A stretch of DNA of 64,000 nt from Devosia sp. ZB163 (GTDB lineage Bacteria; Pseudomonadota; Alphaproteobacteria; Rhizobiales; Devosiaceae). The translations under genes were made by a program, and so were the position numbers. The notes beneath the pieces are model-generated. The model was not told where the DNA came from. It did not search any database and was given only the letters and a program-made list of their open reading frames with translations. This document shows positions 34,378 through 43,760 of this stretch, one piece after another (the stretch's first letter is position 1; each line of letters opens with the position of its first letter). The stretch is from the NCBI RefSeq assembly GCF_028613635.1, contig NZ_JAQRMY010000003.1, forward strand, positions 74,787 to 138,786, written 5' to 3'.

Positions 34378-36891
34378 ATGGACACGCACGCTCATCACCA
34401 CGGCCATTCCGAGGGCGCGGTCATCCGCGACCCGGTTTGCGGCATGACGGTCGACCTGGCGAAGACGCCGCATCGCACCGCCCATGAAGGGCGGGAGATC
34501 GGCTTCTGCAGCGGCGGCTGCAAGGCGAAGTTCGAGGCGGAACCGGCGAAATACCTCAAGGCGACCGACCCCGTCTGCGGCATGCAGGTGGATCGCGCGA
34601 CGGCGCGGCACATGCTCAAGCATGAGGGGACGCGCTACTATTTCTGTTCCGAAGGCTGCCAGAAGAGTTTCGAGGCCGATCCGGGCAAGTACCTGAACCA
34701 GAAGCCGTTCGTGCTGCCGGGCATTGCCCCCGCAGGGCACGACCATGGCGCGCCGTCGGTCGATCCCGCCAGCGTGCCCAAGGGTACGCAGTGGACCTGT
34801 CCGATGCATCCCGAGATCGTCAAGGACGGTCCGGGCGACTGCCCGATCTGCGGCATGGCGCTCGAGCCCATGGTCGCCTCGCTCGACGATGGCCCGAACC
34901 CCGAGCTGGTGGATTTCACCCGCCGCATGTGGGTCAGCGCGGCGCTGTCCGTGCCGATCCTTGTCATCGCAATGGGCGGGATGGTCGGGCTGCCGGTGCG
35001 GGAGTGGCTGGGCGAGCCCCTCGCCAGCTGGCTCGAGCTGGTGCTGGCAACGCCGGTCGTGGTGTGGGCGGCGTGGCCGTTCTTCCGGCGCTTCTGGAAT
35101 TCGCTGGTCAATCGCTCGCCCAACATGTGGACGCTGATCGGGCTCGGGGTCGGCGCGGCCTACCTGTTCTCGGTGGTGGCAGTGCTGTTCCCGCAGATCT
35201 TCCCGATGAGCATGACGCATATGGGCGGCATGCCGCCGGTCTATTTCGAGGCAGCTGCGGTCATCGTCACGCTGGTGTTCGTCGGGCAGGTGCTCGAGCT
35301 CAAGGCGCGCGACGCCACCGGCAAGGCGATCCGGGCCCTGCTGAACCTCGCCCCCAGGACGGCGCTGCGCGTCTCTGAGGGCGATGACATCGAGGTTCCG
35401 ATCGAGGAGGTGAAGCCGGGCGACTGGCTGCGCGTCCGGCCCGGAGAGTCCGTGCCGGTCGATGGCAAGGTGGTCGAGGGCCAGAGTTTCGTCGACGAGT
35501 CGATGCTCACCGGCGAGCCGGTGCCGGTCGAAAAGCTGAAGGGCGAGCCGGTCACCGGCGGGACGATCAACGGCGAGGGCAGCTTCGTCATGGAGGCGTT
35601 GCGCGTCGGCGCCGACACGCGGCTCAGCCAGATTGTCGAACTCGTCGGCAAGGCGCAGCGCAGCCGCGCACCCATCCAGGCGCTCGCCGACAGGGTGGCG
35701 AACTGGTTCGTCCCGCTGGTCGTGGTCATTGCCATCGCCGCCTTCTTCGGCTGGCTGATCTGGGGACCGGGGCTGGGCGAGGCGACTGTTGCCGCCATTT
35801 CGGTGCTGATCATCGCGTGTCCGTGTGCGCTGGGTCTCGCGACGCCAATCTCGATCATGGTGGCGACGGGGCGCGGGGCGCATGCCGGGGTGCTGGTGAA
35901 GGACGCCAAGGCGCTCGAAGGCTTCGCGCGGGTCGATACGCTGATCGTCGACAAGACCGGCACGCTCACCGCGGGCAAGCCGGTCCTGGGCCAGGTGATC
36001 CCGGTGCAGGGCGTCGACGAAGGGTTCGTGCTCGCGGTTGCGGCCGCGCTCGAGAAGCATTCCGAGCATCCGATCGCCTATGCCATCGTCAACGGTGCGA
36101 AAGAGAGGGGCGCGCGCGTCTACGAGGCGACCGAGTTCACCTCGCTGACGGGACGCGGCATCAAGGGCAATGTCGGTGGCAAGGCGACGTTCATGGGCAA
36201 TGTCCGGCTGCTCCGGGAGCAGGGGATCGCGGTGGACGACAAGCTGGCAGCGCTCGTCGAACAGCAGGCTGCGGCGGGCCGGACGGCCATCCTCGTCGCG
36301 CATGACGGCGCCCCGATCGGCGTCGTCACCGTGGCCGATCCGATCAAGGCGGAGGCCAGGCCGGCTATCGCCGCGCTGCGCGCGGATGGGGTCGCCGTGG
36401 TCATGGCCACCGGCGATGCCAAGGGTACGGCGGAAGCCGTCGGACAGGAGCTCGGGCTCAGCGATGTGCGCGCCGGCATGACGCCGGAGGACAAGCACAC
36501 GCTCATCGAGCAGCTGAAGTCCGAGGGGCACGCGGTGGCGTTTGCCGGCGACGGCATCAATGATGCACCGGCGCTGGCCGCCGCCGATGTCGGCGTCGCC
36601 ATGGGCACGGGCGCCGACGTGGCGATCGAAAGCGCGGGCATCACGCTGCTCAAGGGCGACCTCGCCGGCATCGTGAAGGCGCGGAAGCTCGCCCATGCGA
36701 CACTCGACAACATCAAGCTGAACCTGCTCTTCGCCTTTGGCTACAACGCGCTCGGCATCCCGATCGCGGCGGGGCTGCTCTATCCGTTCACCGGCTGGCT
36801 GCTGTCGCCGATGATCGCCGCGGCCGCGATGGCGCTGAGTTCGGTCAGCGTTATCGTCAACGCGCTGCGACTCAATGCGGTGAAGCTCTAG
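34378..36891 (+). CDS. copA: Copper-translocating P1B-type ATPase with two YHS domains and a heavy-metal-binding domain
   Basis: 837 residues. The N-terminus is His-rich (HAHHHGH), followed by two YHS domains (each with DPVCGM and an FCS-x-GC motif, about residues 18-65 and 65-112) and a heavy-metal-binding domain ([22 protein letters not shown]). The ATPase core has the actuator [14 protein letters not shown], the metal channel [14 protein letters not shown] (CPC), phosphorylation site [15 protein letters not shown] and [11 protein letters not shown]. The late helices carry the YN and MALSS residues typical of Cu(I) export. It pumps Cu(I) or Ag(I) out of the cytoplasm, and cueR is divergent. 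The N-terminal set replaces the usual HMA domains. Confidence 0.95.
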   Translation: MDTHAHHHGHSEGAVIRDPVCGMTVDLAKTPHRTAHEGREIGFCSGGCKAKFEAEPAKYLKATDPVCGMQVDRATARHMLKHEGTRYYFCSEGCQKSFEADPGKYLNQKPFVLPGIAPAGHDHGAPSVDPASVPKGTQWTCPMHPEIVKDGPGDCPICGMALEPMVASLDDGPNPELVDFTRRMWVSAALSVPILVIAMGGMVGLPVREWLGEPLASWLELVLATPVVVWAAWPFFRRFWNSLVNRSPNMWTLIGLGVGAAYLFSVVAVLFPQIFPMSMTHMGGMPPVYFEAAAVIVTLVFVGQVLELKARDATGKAIRALLNLAPRTALRVSEGDDIEVPIEEVKPGDWLRVRPGESVPVDGKVVEGQSFVDESMLTGEPVPVEKLKGEPVTGGTINGEGSFVMEALRVGADTRLSQIVELVGKAQRSRAPIQALADRVANWFVPLVVVIAIAAFFGWLIWGPGLGEATVAAISVLIIACPCALGLATPISIMVATGRGAHAGVLVKDAKALEGFARVDTLIVDKTGTLTAGKPVLGQVIPVQGVDEGFVLAVAAALEKHSEHPIAYAIVNGAKERGARVYEATEFTSLTGRGIKGNVGGKATFMGNVRLLREQGIAVDDKLAALVEQQAAAGRTAILVAHDGAPIGVVTVADPIKAEARPAIAALRADGVAVVMATGDAKGTAEAVGQELGLSDVRAGMTPEDKHTLIEQLKSEGHAVAFAGDGINDAPALAAADVGVAMGTGADVAIESAGITLLKGDLAGIVKARKLAHATLDNIKLNLLFAFGYNALGIPIAAGLLYPFTGWLLSPMIAAAAMALSSVSVIVNALRLNAVKL

Positions 36892-36912
36892 GCCCCGCCT
36901 GCAAGAGCCGGT

Positions 36913-36936
36913 GGCGGACGGTTCGAACCGTCCGCC
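36913..36936. terminator. Bidirectional terminator (24-bp perfect palindrome)
   Basis: GGCGGACGGTTC followed by its exact reverse complement, between the convergent copA and SRPBCC genes. The folded RNA would be a long stem with a tight TTCGAA turn. There is no T-run, but position and symmetry fit termination from both sides. Confidence 0.7.
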
Positions 36937-36946
36937 GTCCTCGCGA

Positions 36947-37723
36947 CTATTCGCCAGCCAGCTCCGCCGATGGAGTGTCGGCCCGCTTCTTGGGGAAGTT
37001 CTGCGCCCACCACGCTGCCCAGCGTTGCTCCAGTGCGCTGAAGGCCGCGTCAGAGAGGCCAAAGGTCGTCAGCACGGCCGTGCCGCCGCCATCGGGGGCG
37101 CGGTTCGGCGGCGGCTGATCGGTGATCACCATCAGCCCATCGCCCCAGCCCTCGACGCTCATCCCGACCTGATGCCCGGAGCGGTGCCAGACCTGGCCGG
37201 ACGCCCTCGCCCCGACAGGCAGATCGAAAGACACTGCGCTCCCCACCGGGGCAGTCATCAGGCCGTCCAACCCCAGCGCTTCCACCGGCAGGTCGCCCGC
37301 ATTGCCAGGGCGATTGCCGGAGAAGAACAGCGTCCGGCGTTTCGCGCCGGGATGTCGCTCGATGAGGAAGCGCAACTGATGGAAGAAGGTGGTCCAGCCC
37401 TCCCAGGTATCCTCGTAGAAGGCGTTCCACTCGCCATCATCGACCGCGCTGGAGCGCACCACGCGCAGGACAGTCCCGCCGGAAGCGGGCCTGAGCTCGA
37501 TCCGGTCGGCCATCCCCTCGTGTTCCTCGATGGCGACCACCTTGCTGGCCTCGTCCGCCGTCGCGTGGTCGAAGAAGATGAACTGGATTTCGTCGCGCAG
37601 CGTATCGGCGTCCCAGCCGAACCAGTTGAGCATCTGCTCGGGGTCGCGCAGTGTCGACCACACCGTCTCGATCGGTGCCGCAATGGTCATCTCGACGATG
37701 ACGCGATCCTGCTTGTCAGCCAT
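36947..37723 (-). CDS. SRPBCC/AHSA1-domain protein
   Basis: About 258 residues from the ATG at 37721-37723 with GGGAG upstream. The fold begins with VIVEMTIAAPIETVWSTLRDPEQMLNWFG, the standard AHSA1 opening, and closes a first helix-grip domain at WEGWTTFFHQLRFLIE. The remaining 120 residues form a second half (SVEGWGDGLMVITDQ, ALEQRWAAWWAQNFPKK) that looks like a partial second domain. It follows its ArsR-type regulator gene by 11 bp; such pairs are common and are linked to toxin or lipid binding, with no known ligand here. Confidence 0.88.
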   Translation of the reverse strand: MADKQDRVIVEMTIAAPIETVWSTLRDPEQMLNWFGWDADTLRDEIQFIFFDHATADEASKVVAIEEHEGMADRIELRPASGGTVLRVVRSSAVDDGEWNAFYEDTWEGWTTFFHQLRFLIERHPGAKRRTLFFSGNRPGNAGDLPVEALGLDGLMTAPVGSAVSFDLPVGARASGQVWHRSGHQVGMSVEGWGDGLMVITDQPPPNRAPDGGGTAVLTTFGLSDAAFSALEQRWAAWWAQNFPKKRADTPSAELAGE

Positions 37724-37734
37724 CTCCAGCTCCC

Positions 37735-38331
37735 TCAGTTGATCCCTGCTGTTGTCTTGCCCTTGATCGCGGGGTGCCCGCCGATCAGCAGCCGGTAGCG
37801 GCGGCCACCCTCGGGCGGTGCGAATTCTCCCGCGAGCTCTGCCACCATCGCAGTCAACCGTTCCGTGAATGCCTCGACGTCCCGTGGCGCCGCGAAGCCG
37901 ATGTCGGCCTCGATGGTGAAGGTGATCAGTCGCGTGCCTTCCTCGGCAGCCGCGGCCTGCATCCGTGTCACCTCGCGCACCGTTTCGGCCGACCGTGCCA
38001 CCAGGTGCTCGGCGGCGAAGCGATCCTGCTTCTCGGTCGCCGGCGGCGCCCCGAGGATGGCCGGGTCGACGACGAATGAGCCGGCCCTGGCGACGAACAG
38101 CCGTTCGGTGAACCCGCGCCGCTGCCGCTCGCCGGCAGGCGTCACCAGCCCGGCCTTCTCCAGCGCGTGCAGGTGGTAGCCGACCTTCTGGCGCGGCAGT
38201 GCCAGAGCCGCGGCGAGCGTTGCCGCTGACGCGGGCTCGCGCAGAAGCGCCAGCATGCGCAGTCGCAGCGGCGTCATCGCCTGCCGCGCCTTTTCTGCAT
38301 CTTCGATCAGGGTTGGGGCCGTGTTCTCCAT
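37735..38331 (-). CDS. ArsR-family winged-helix transcriptional regulator
   Basis: 198 residues. The helix-turn-helix at about residues 18-75 (RMLALLREPASAATLAAALALPRQKVGYHLHALEKAGLV) is followed by a C-terminal segment of about 120 residues not seen in minimal ArsR proteins, including LITFTIEADIGFAAPRDVEAF. The metal-binding Cys motif is absent, so a non-metal signal is likely. It is co-transcribed with the SRPBCC gene, and an operator-like palindrome lies upstream of its start. Confidence 0.87.
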   Translation of the reverse strand: MENTAPTLIEDAEKARQAMTPLRLRMLALLREPASAATLAAALALPRQKVGYHLHALEKAGLVTPAGERQRRGFTERLFVARAGSFVVDPAILGAPPATEKQDRFAAEHLVARSAETVREVTRMQAAAAEEGTRLITFTIEADIGFAAPRDVEAFTERLTAMVAELAGEFAPPEGGRRYRLLIGGHPAIKGKTTAGIN

Positions 38332-38348
38332 GCGTCATCGCTAGTATA

Positions 38349-38364
38349 GACAAATTATTTTGTC
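38349..38364. promoter_or_regulatory. GACAAA/TTTGTC palindrome upstream of the arsR-type gene
   Basis: GACAAA and TTTGTC flank a 4-bp AT centre in a short AT-rich island, 18-33 bp upstream of the ArsR-type start. TTGACA and TATACT hexamers overlap it on the minus strand, although their 12-bp spacing is short. It is a good candidate for autorepression. Confidence 0.55.
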
Positions 38365-38499
38365 AATTCTGGACGTCGCAATCCGTCCGCAACCGCACGG
38401 GCGCAGTTGACGCGCGCCACCGACGCATGTTGCCTTGAGTTCCGGACTACGCCAGCAGAGCGGGCCGGGCGGGACGAGGGGCCGGGGGGACAGTCGCCA

Positions 38500-39105
38500 A
38501 TGGCGCTGGCATTGCGCTTCACGCGCGTCATCGACGAACTGAGCCGCTTGGTCGGCCTCCTCGCCATCTGGCTGGTGCTGTTCTCGGCGCTGGTCTCGGC
38601 GTTCAACGCCATCTTCCGCTATTCGGTCAGCGGCATGATCTGGCTCGAGCGCACCTATGGTGGCGGCGTGTTCGGCGGCATGGTCTCGCTCTACACCGAG
38701 TACTCGAACGTCCTCAGCGAATCCGTCTGGTACATGTTCGGCGGCATGGTGATGCTGGGGGGCGCGTGGACGCTGAAGCTCAACGAGCATGTGCGCGTCG
38801 ATCTGCTCTACGGCGCCATTTCCGAGCGCGCCCGCACCTGGATCGACCTCCTCGGTGGGCTGTTCTTTCTCATGCCGCTCTGCATCCTCCTCATCTGGTT
38901 CACCTGGCCCTGGTTCGTGCAGGCGTGGACGCAGAACATCATGTCCAATGCGGCCGGGGGCCTGCCGCGCTGGCCGGTGCGGCTGATGCTGCCCGTCGGC
39001 TTCGGCGTGCTGATGCTGCAGGGCATAGCCGAGATCATCAAATGCATCGCGGCGCTCACCACGGACTATGTCCGTGAGTTCGCCTACGAGAAGCCGCTGC
39101 AATGA
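38500..39105 (+). CDS. TRAP transporter small permease (DctQ family)
   Basis: About 201 residues with four membrane segments (FTRVIDELSRLVGLLAIWLVLFSAL; ESVWYMFGGMVMLGGAWTL; a third around FFLMPLCILLIWF; a fourth around LPVGFGVLMLQGIAEII). The conserved NEHVRVDLLYG motif of DctQ proteins is present. The ATG at 38500 fits this fold; earlier in-frame starts add only low-complexity sequence. It overlaps the large permease gene (ATGA). With the large permease and the binding protein it forms a sodium-driven carboxylate importer. Confidence 0.93.
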   Translation: MALALRFTRVIDELSRLVGLLAIWLVLFSALVSAFNAIFRYSVSGMIWLERTYGGGVFGGMVSLYTEYSNVLSESVWYMFGGMVMLGGAWTLKLNEHVRVDLLYGAISERARTWIDLLGGLFFLMPLCILLIWFTWPWFVQAWTQNIMSNAAGGLPRWPVRLMLPVGFGVLMLQGIAEIIKCIAALTTDYVREFAYEKPLQ

Positions 39106-40586
39106 TCGACGTGATCCGCGAAAACATGGCGCCGATCATGTTCGGCGGGCTGGTGATGTTTCTCATCATCGGCTATCCGGCCGCCTTCTCGCTCGCTGCC
39201 ATCGGCCTCTTCTCCGGGTTGGTCGCCATCGAGCTCGGGCTCATCGCGCCCAACTTCCTCGGCAACCTCACCTTCCAGCTCTATGGCGTGCTCAGCAACG
39301 AGCTGCTGCTCGCCATCCCGTTCTTCACCTTCATGGGGGTGATCCTCGAGAAATCCGGCCTTGCGGAGGACCTGCTCGAAGGCTTCGGCCAGCTGTTCGG
39401 CGGCATCCGCGGCGGGCTGAGCTACGCGGTGATCATTGTCGGCGCCATCCTCGGCGCCATCACCGGCACGGTCGCCGCCTCGGTCATCGCCATGGGGCTG
39501 ATCTCGCTGCCGGTAATGATGCGCTATGGCTACAACGTGCGCCACGCCACCGGCGTCATCGCCGCCTCGGGCACCATCACCCAGCTGATCCCGCCCTCGC
39601 TGGTGCTGATCGTCCTCGCCGACCAGCTGCAGCGCTCGCCCGGCGAAATGTATATCGGAGCCACCGGCGCCTCGATCGTCCAGGTCCTGCTCTTCATGGG
39701 CTGGGTGTTCATCCTCTCGATCATCCGGCCGCAGGATGTGCCGGCGCTGCCGCCCGAGGCGCGCACGCTGCGCGGCTGGCCGCTGTGGAAGAAGATCATC
39801 CGCGGCACGGTGCCGAGCCTCGCGCTGATCTTCATCGTGCTCGGCACCATCCTTCTCGGCCTCGTCACTCCCACCGAAGCCGGCGCGATGGGCGTCGTCG
39901 GCGCCATCCTCCTCGCCTGGTTCAACGGCCGGCTGAGCTGGGAGCTGATGTGGGCGGGCATGAACTCGACCATGCGGCTCACCGCCATGGTGGTGTTCAT
40001 CCTGCTCGGCGCCCGCGTCTTCAGCCTCGTCTTCCAGGGCGTCGGCGGCGGGCACTGGATCGAGCACATGCTCTCTCATCTGCCGGGCGGCGTCGTCGGC
40101 TTCCTGATCTTCGTCAACATCTTCATCTTCGTGTTGGCGTTCTTCCTCGATTTCTTCGAGATCGCCTTCATCGTCATCCCGCTGCTGGCGCCCGTCGCCG
40201 AAGCCATGGGCATCAACCTCGTGTGGTTCGGGGTGATGATCTGCGCCAACATGCAGACCAGCTTCATGCACCCGCCCTTCGGCTTCGCATTGTTCTACCT
40301 GCGCGGCATCGTGCCCCGCGACAAGGTGAAGACGCGCGACATCTACATGGGCGCGATCCCCTGGCTGGTGCTGCAGCTGATCCTCGTCGGCATCCTCATC
40401 GCCTTCCCGGAACTGGTGACGTTCTTCCTCGACAAGACCCCCGAGGTCGATCTCGACACCGTGCAGATCGTCCTGCCGCCCGCTGGCGGCGGTGCGACGC
40501 CTCTAGTGTTCGAGGCCCCGCCGCCGCCATCGTTCGGCACGCCGGCACCGACGTACGAAGCGCCGCCGCCGCCGAGCTTCAACTAG
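39102..40586 (+). CDS. TRAP transporter large permease (DctM family) with a Pro-rich tail
   Basis: 494 residues with about twelve to thirteen membrane segments. DctM landmarks include YAVIIVGAILGAITGTVAASVI, GVIAASGTITQLIPPSLVLI and VTPTEAGAMGVVGAI. The protein should end near ELVTFFLDK, but about 50 further residues follow. They are rich in Pro and contain EAPPPPSF twice, separated by GTPAPTY, which is unusual for the family. Start and stop overlap the DctQ gene (ATGA). It is convergent with the binding-protein gene, with a terminator between. Confidence 0.94.
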   Translation: MIDVIRENMAPIMFGGLVMFLIIGYPAAFSLAAIGLFSGLVAIELGLIAPNFLGNLTFQLYGVLSNELLLAIPFFTFMGVILEKSGLAEDLLEGFGQLFGGIRGGLSYAVIIVGAILGAITGTVAASVIAMGLISLPVMMRYGYNVRHATGVIAASGTITQLIPPSLVLIVLADQLQRSPGEMYIGATGASIVQVLLFMGWVFILSIIRPQDVPALPPEARTLRGWPLWKKIIRGTVPSLALIFIVLGTILLGLVTPTEAGAMGVVGAILLAWFNGRLSWELMWAGMNSTMRLTAMVVFILLGARVFSLVFQGVGGGHWIEHMLSHLPGGVVGFLIFVNIFIFVLAFFLDFFEIAFIVIPLLAPVAEAMGINLVWFGVMICANMQTSFMHPPFGFALFYLRGIVPRDKVKTRDIYMGAIPWLVLQLILVGILIAFPELVTFFLDKTPEVDLDTVQIVLPPAGGGATPLVFEAPPPPSFGTPAPTYEAPPPPSFN

Positions 40587-40627
40587 GGAGGTCCCGCCTC
40601 TTCCCCACCCTGGTCGCCAAAGGAAAA

Positions 40628-40647
40628 GGGCTCGGCGAACCGAGCCC
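40628..40647. terminator. Terminator between the convergent TRAP genes
   Basis: GGGCTCGG and CCGAGCCC form an 8-bp stem with a CGAA tetraloop, in the 123-bp gap between the large permease stop and the binding-protein stop. More GC-rich repeat-like sequence (CCCCCTCCCCC) follows. Confidence 0.7.
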
Positions 40648-40709
40648 CTCCACCGTCTGACGGCGGTCCCCCTCCCCCGCCAGCGGGAGAGGAGATCCGA
40701 CTGCGAGCT

Positions 40710-41849
<1,140 letters not shown>

Positions 41850-41952
41850 TTATTGCCCGGCCGTCCCATCCGGCCTTGCGGGCTAGATGAACAGGGGTCG
41901 CCGCGGCTGTCCATCTGCTGCGGCAATCAAATCCGCAAAATACTTCCGGCGC

Positions 41953-41980
41953 GGGGAATAAATCCGGCGGCCCGGTGTTG
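41953..41980 (+). promoter_or_regulatory. Candidate ECF-sigma promoter of the secreted-repeat gene
   Basis: GGGGAATAAA followed about 12-16 bp later by GGTGTTG, about 60-80 bp before the ATG. GGAATAA-type -35 elements with CGTT-like -10 elements are known for some alphaproteobacterial ECF sigmas; I recall the group only approximately. The sigma gene lies two genes on. A weaker GGAACC is at 42013. Confidence 0.35.
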
Positions 41981-42034
41981 GTGTCGGTGAGGGCCGGCCA
42001 ATGCCTGTGCCCGGAACCCTAACGGAGGGAAGTC

Positions 42035-42427
42035 ATGAAACTCGCAGTCACGCTTGGCGCAGCCGCGCTCGCCCTGTTCGCCACCGCTGCCATCGCCGAG
42101 GACTATGCCGGCGGCGCCATCAAGTCGACCGAGATCGGCGGCAAGGAAGTGCTCGTGGGCGCCAACGACATGACGCTCTACACCTATGACAAGGACACGG
42201 CCGGCGTCTCCAACTGCTACGACAAGTGCGCCGAGAACTGGCCGCCTGCGTTCGCCGATGCCGGTGCCAAGGCCGAGGGCGCTTTCACCATCGTCGATCG
42301 CACCGACGGCACCAAGATGTGGGCCTACAAGGGCAAGCCGCTCTACTTCTGGGTCAAGGACACCAAGCCCGGCGACACTACCGGCGACATGGTCGGTGAG
42401 GTCTGGCACACTGCCTACGAAGAGTAA
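42035..42427 (+). CDS. Secreted-repeat (lipoprotein_15/COG4315) family periplasmic protein
   Basis: 130 residues. The signal peptide MKLAVTLGAAALALFATAAIA is followed by two copies of the secreted-repeat motif: VGANDMTLYTYDKDTAGVSNC and TKMWAYKGKPLYFWVKDTKPGD. The central YDKCAENWPPAF segment is the typical Cys-x3-Cys-x-x-x-WPP element. Function is not established; members are often induced by ECF sigmas under membrane or oxidative stress. It is followed after 17 bp by the ECF sigma gene, so it may be both a target and operon partner. Confidence 0.9.
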   Translation: MKLAVTLGAAALALFATAAIAEDYAGGAIKSTEIGGKEVLVGANDMTLYTYDKDTAGVSNCYDKCAENWPPAFADAGAKAEGAFTIVDRTDGTKMWAYKGKPLYFWVKDTKPGDTTGDMVGEVWHTAYEE

Positions 42428-42444
42428 GCGGCCCAGCTGATCGC

Positions 42445-42951
42445 ATGGACTTCCTGGACGAGATCGAGGCGACGGTTCCGGCGCTCAGGCGCTATGCGCG
42501 CGCCCTGACGCGCAATCCCGATCGCGCCGACGATCTCGTCCAGGACTGCATCGAGCGGGCCATCCGCAAGCGCGGCCTGTTCCTGCCCACCGGATCGCTT
42601 CAGGGCTGGCTGTTCCGCATCCTCATCAACCTCTGGCGCAACGACCTGCGGTTCGAGCGCCGGCGCGGAGACCACGTTCCCATCGACAATCTCGTTTCCG
42701 AACCTTCGGTGGCGCCGGCCCAGCCGGGGCGCATGGCGCTCGCCGAAATGTCGCGTGCCATCGACCGGCTGCCCGACGACCAGAGGGAGGCCCTGCTGCT
42801 TGTGGTGCTCGAGGGCGTGAGCTACGCCGACGCTGCCGGCATGCTCGGCATCCCGGCCGGCACGCTGATGTCTCGCCTGGCACGGGCGCGGGCGACGCTT
42901 CGCACGCTGACCGGCAGCGGCGAGGAGCCCAGACTGAGGTCGGTCAAATGA
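42445..42951 (+). CDS. ECF-family RNA polymerase sigma factor
   Basis: 168 residues with only regions 2 and 4. Region 2 is RRYARALTRNPDRADDLVQDCIERAI with region 2.4 around LQGWLFRILINLWRNDLRFERRR. Region 4 is RLPDDQREALLLVVLEGVSYADAAGMLGIPAGTLMSRLARARATL. The pattern resembles the ECF26-type group as I remember it. Its stop overlaps the start of the anti-sigma gene (ATGA), so the two are made together. Confidence 0.93.
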   Translation: MDFLDEIEATVPALRRYARALTRNPDRADDLVQDCIERAIRKRGLFLPTGSLQGWLFRILINLWRNDLRFERRRGDHVPIDNLVSEPSVAPAQPGRMALAEMSRAIDRLPDDQREALLLVVLEGVSYADAAGMLGIPAGTLMSRLARARATLRTLTGSGEEPRLRSVK

Positions 42952-43757
42952 CGCCATCCGTTCCGATCTCCGAGACCGACCTGCACGCCTATGCCGACGG
43001 CCAGCTGACGCCTGAGCGCGTCGCCGAGGTCGAGGCCTGGCTCGCGGCGCATCCCGACAAGGCGGCAGAGGTTGCCGGCTGGCAGCGCCAGAACGAGGCG
43101 CTCGAGGCCCTGTTCGGCGGCGCGGCGACCGAGACGGTGCCGGCGCGGCTCGACCCGCACCTCATCGCGCGCTCGGGCGGGCTGCGGCGAAGCTGGCCGC
43201 AGATGGCGGCCGCGGCCCTGGTGCTGCTGGCGCTGGGCGGCGCCATCGGCTGGGCGGCGAACGGGTACCTCCGGAGTTCCGCCAGCGACCAGCTCATCGC
43301 CTCGGCGGTGAATGCCCATGCGCTCTATGTCCGCGAGAACCGCCATGCCGTCGAAGTGGCGGCGACCGATCGCGACCACCTCGTCACGTGGCTGTCGAAC
43401 CGCGTCGACCGGCCGATCAGCCCGCCCGATCTCGGGCCCGACGGGTTCGAGCTCGTCGGCGGTCGGCTGCTGCCTGGGGAGGAGAACGGGCCGGGGCCGG
43501 CGGCGCAGCTGATGTACGAGAATGCGGCCAAGGAACGGGTGACGGTCTACATCACCGCGGCGCTGGCCGACCGGCGCAGCGAGCGCGAGTTCACCAGCCG
43601 GCGCAACCTCGATGCCTTCTACTGGGCCAATGACCGCATCACCTGCACCGTGGTCGGCGACCTGCCCGAGGAGCAGATGCAGGCGGTGGCGAAGAAGGTC
43701 TACCAGCAGCTCAGCCGGCGCCCCGACGGCAGCACCGGCGAGGGCTGGCGCGGCTAA
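42948..43757 (+). CDS. Transmembrane anti-sigma factor (RsiW-like/COG5662)
   Basis: 269 residues. A cytoplasmic N-terminus (SETDLHAYADGQLTPERVAEVEAWLAAHP) forms the anti-sigma helices. No His-x3-Cys-x2-Cys zinc motif is present, so it is a zinc-free type. One membrane helix is at about residues 86-106 (MAAAALVLLALGGAIGWAAN). The periplasmic part of about 160 residues ends in QAVAKKVYQQLSRRP. It holds the ECF sigma at the membrane until a periplasmic signal releases it. Confidence 0.92.
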   Translation: MTPSVPISETDLHAYADGQLTPERVAEVEAWLAAHPDKAAEVAGWQRQNEALEALFGGAATETVPARLDPHLIARSGGLRRSWPQMAAAALVLLALGGAIGWAANGYLRSSASDQLIASAVNAHALYVRENRHAVEVAATDRDHLVTWLSNRVDRPISPPDLGPDGFELVGGRLLPGEENGPGPAAQLMYENAAKERVTVYITAALADRRSEREFTSRRNLDAFYWANDRITCTVVGDLPEEQMQAVAKKVYQQLSRRPDGSTGEGWRG

Positions 43758-43760
43758 ACC

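Noticed and set aside
34327-37062. Very long open frame opposite the copper ATPase gene
   Set aside because: It is a GC-driven antisense shadow: low-complexity composition rich in Arg, His, Asp and Glu, and no family motifs, while the opposite strand encodes a complete CopA.
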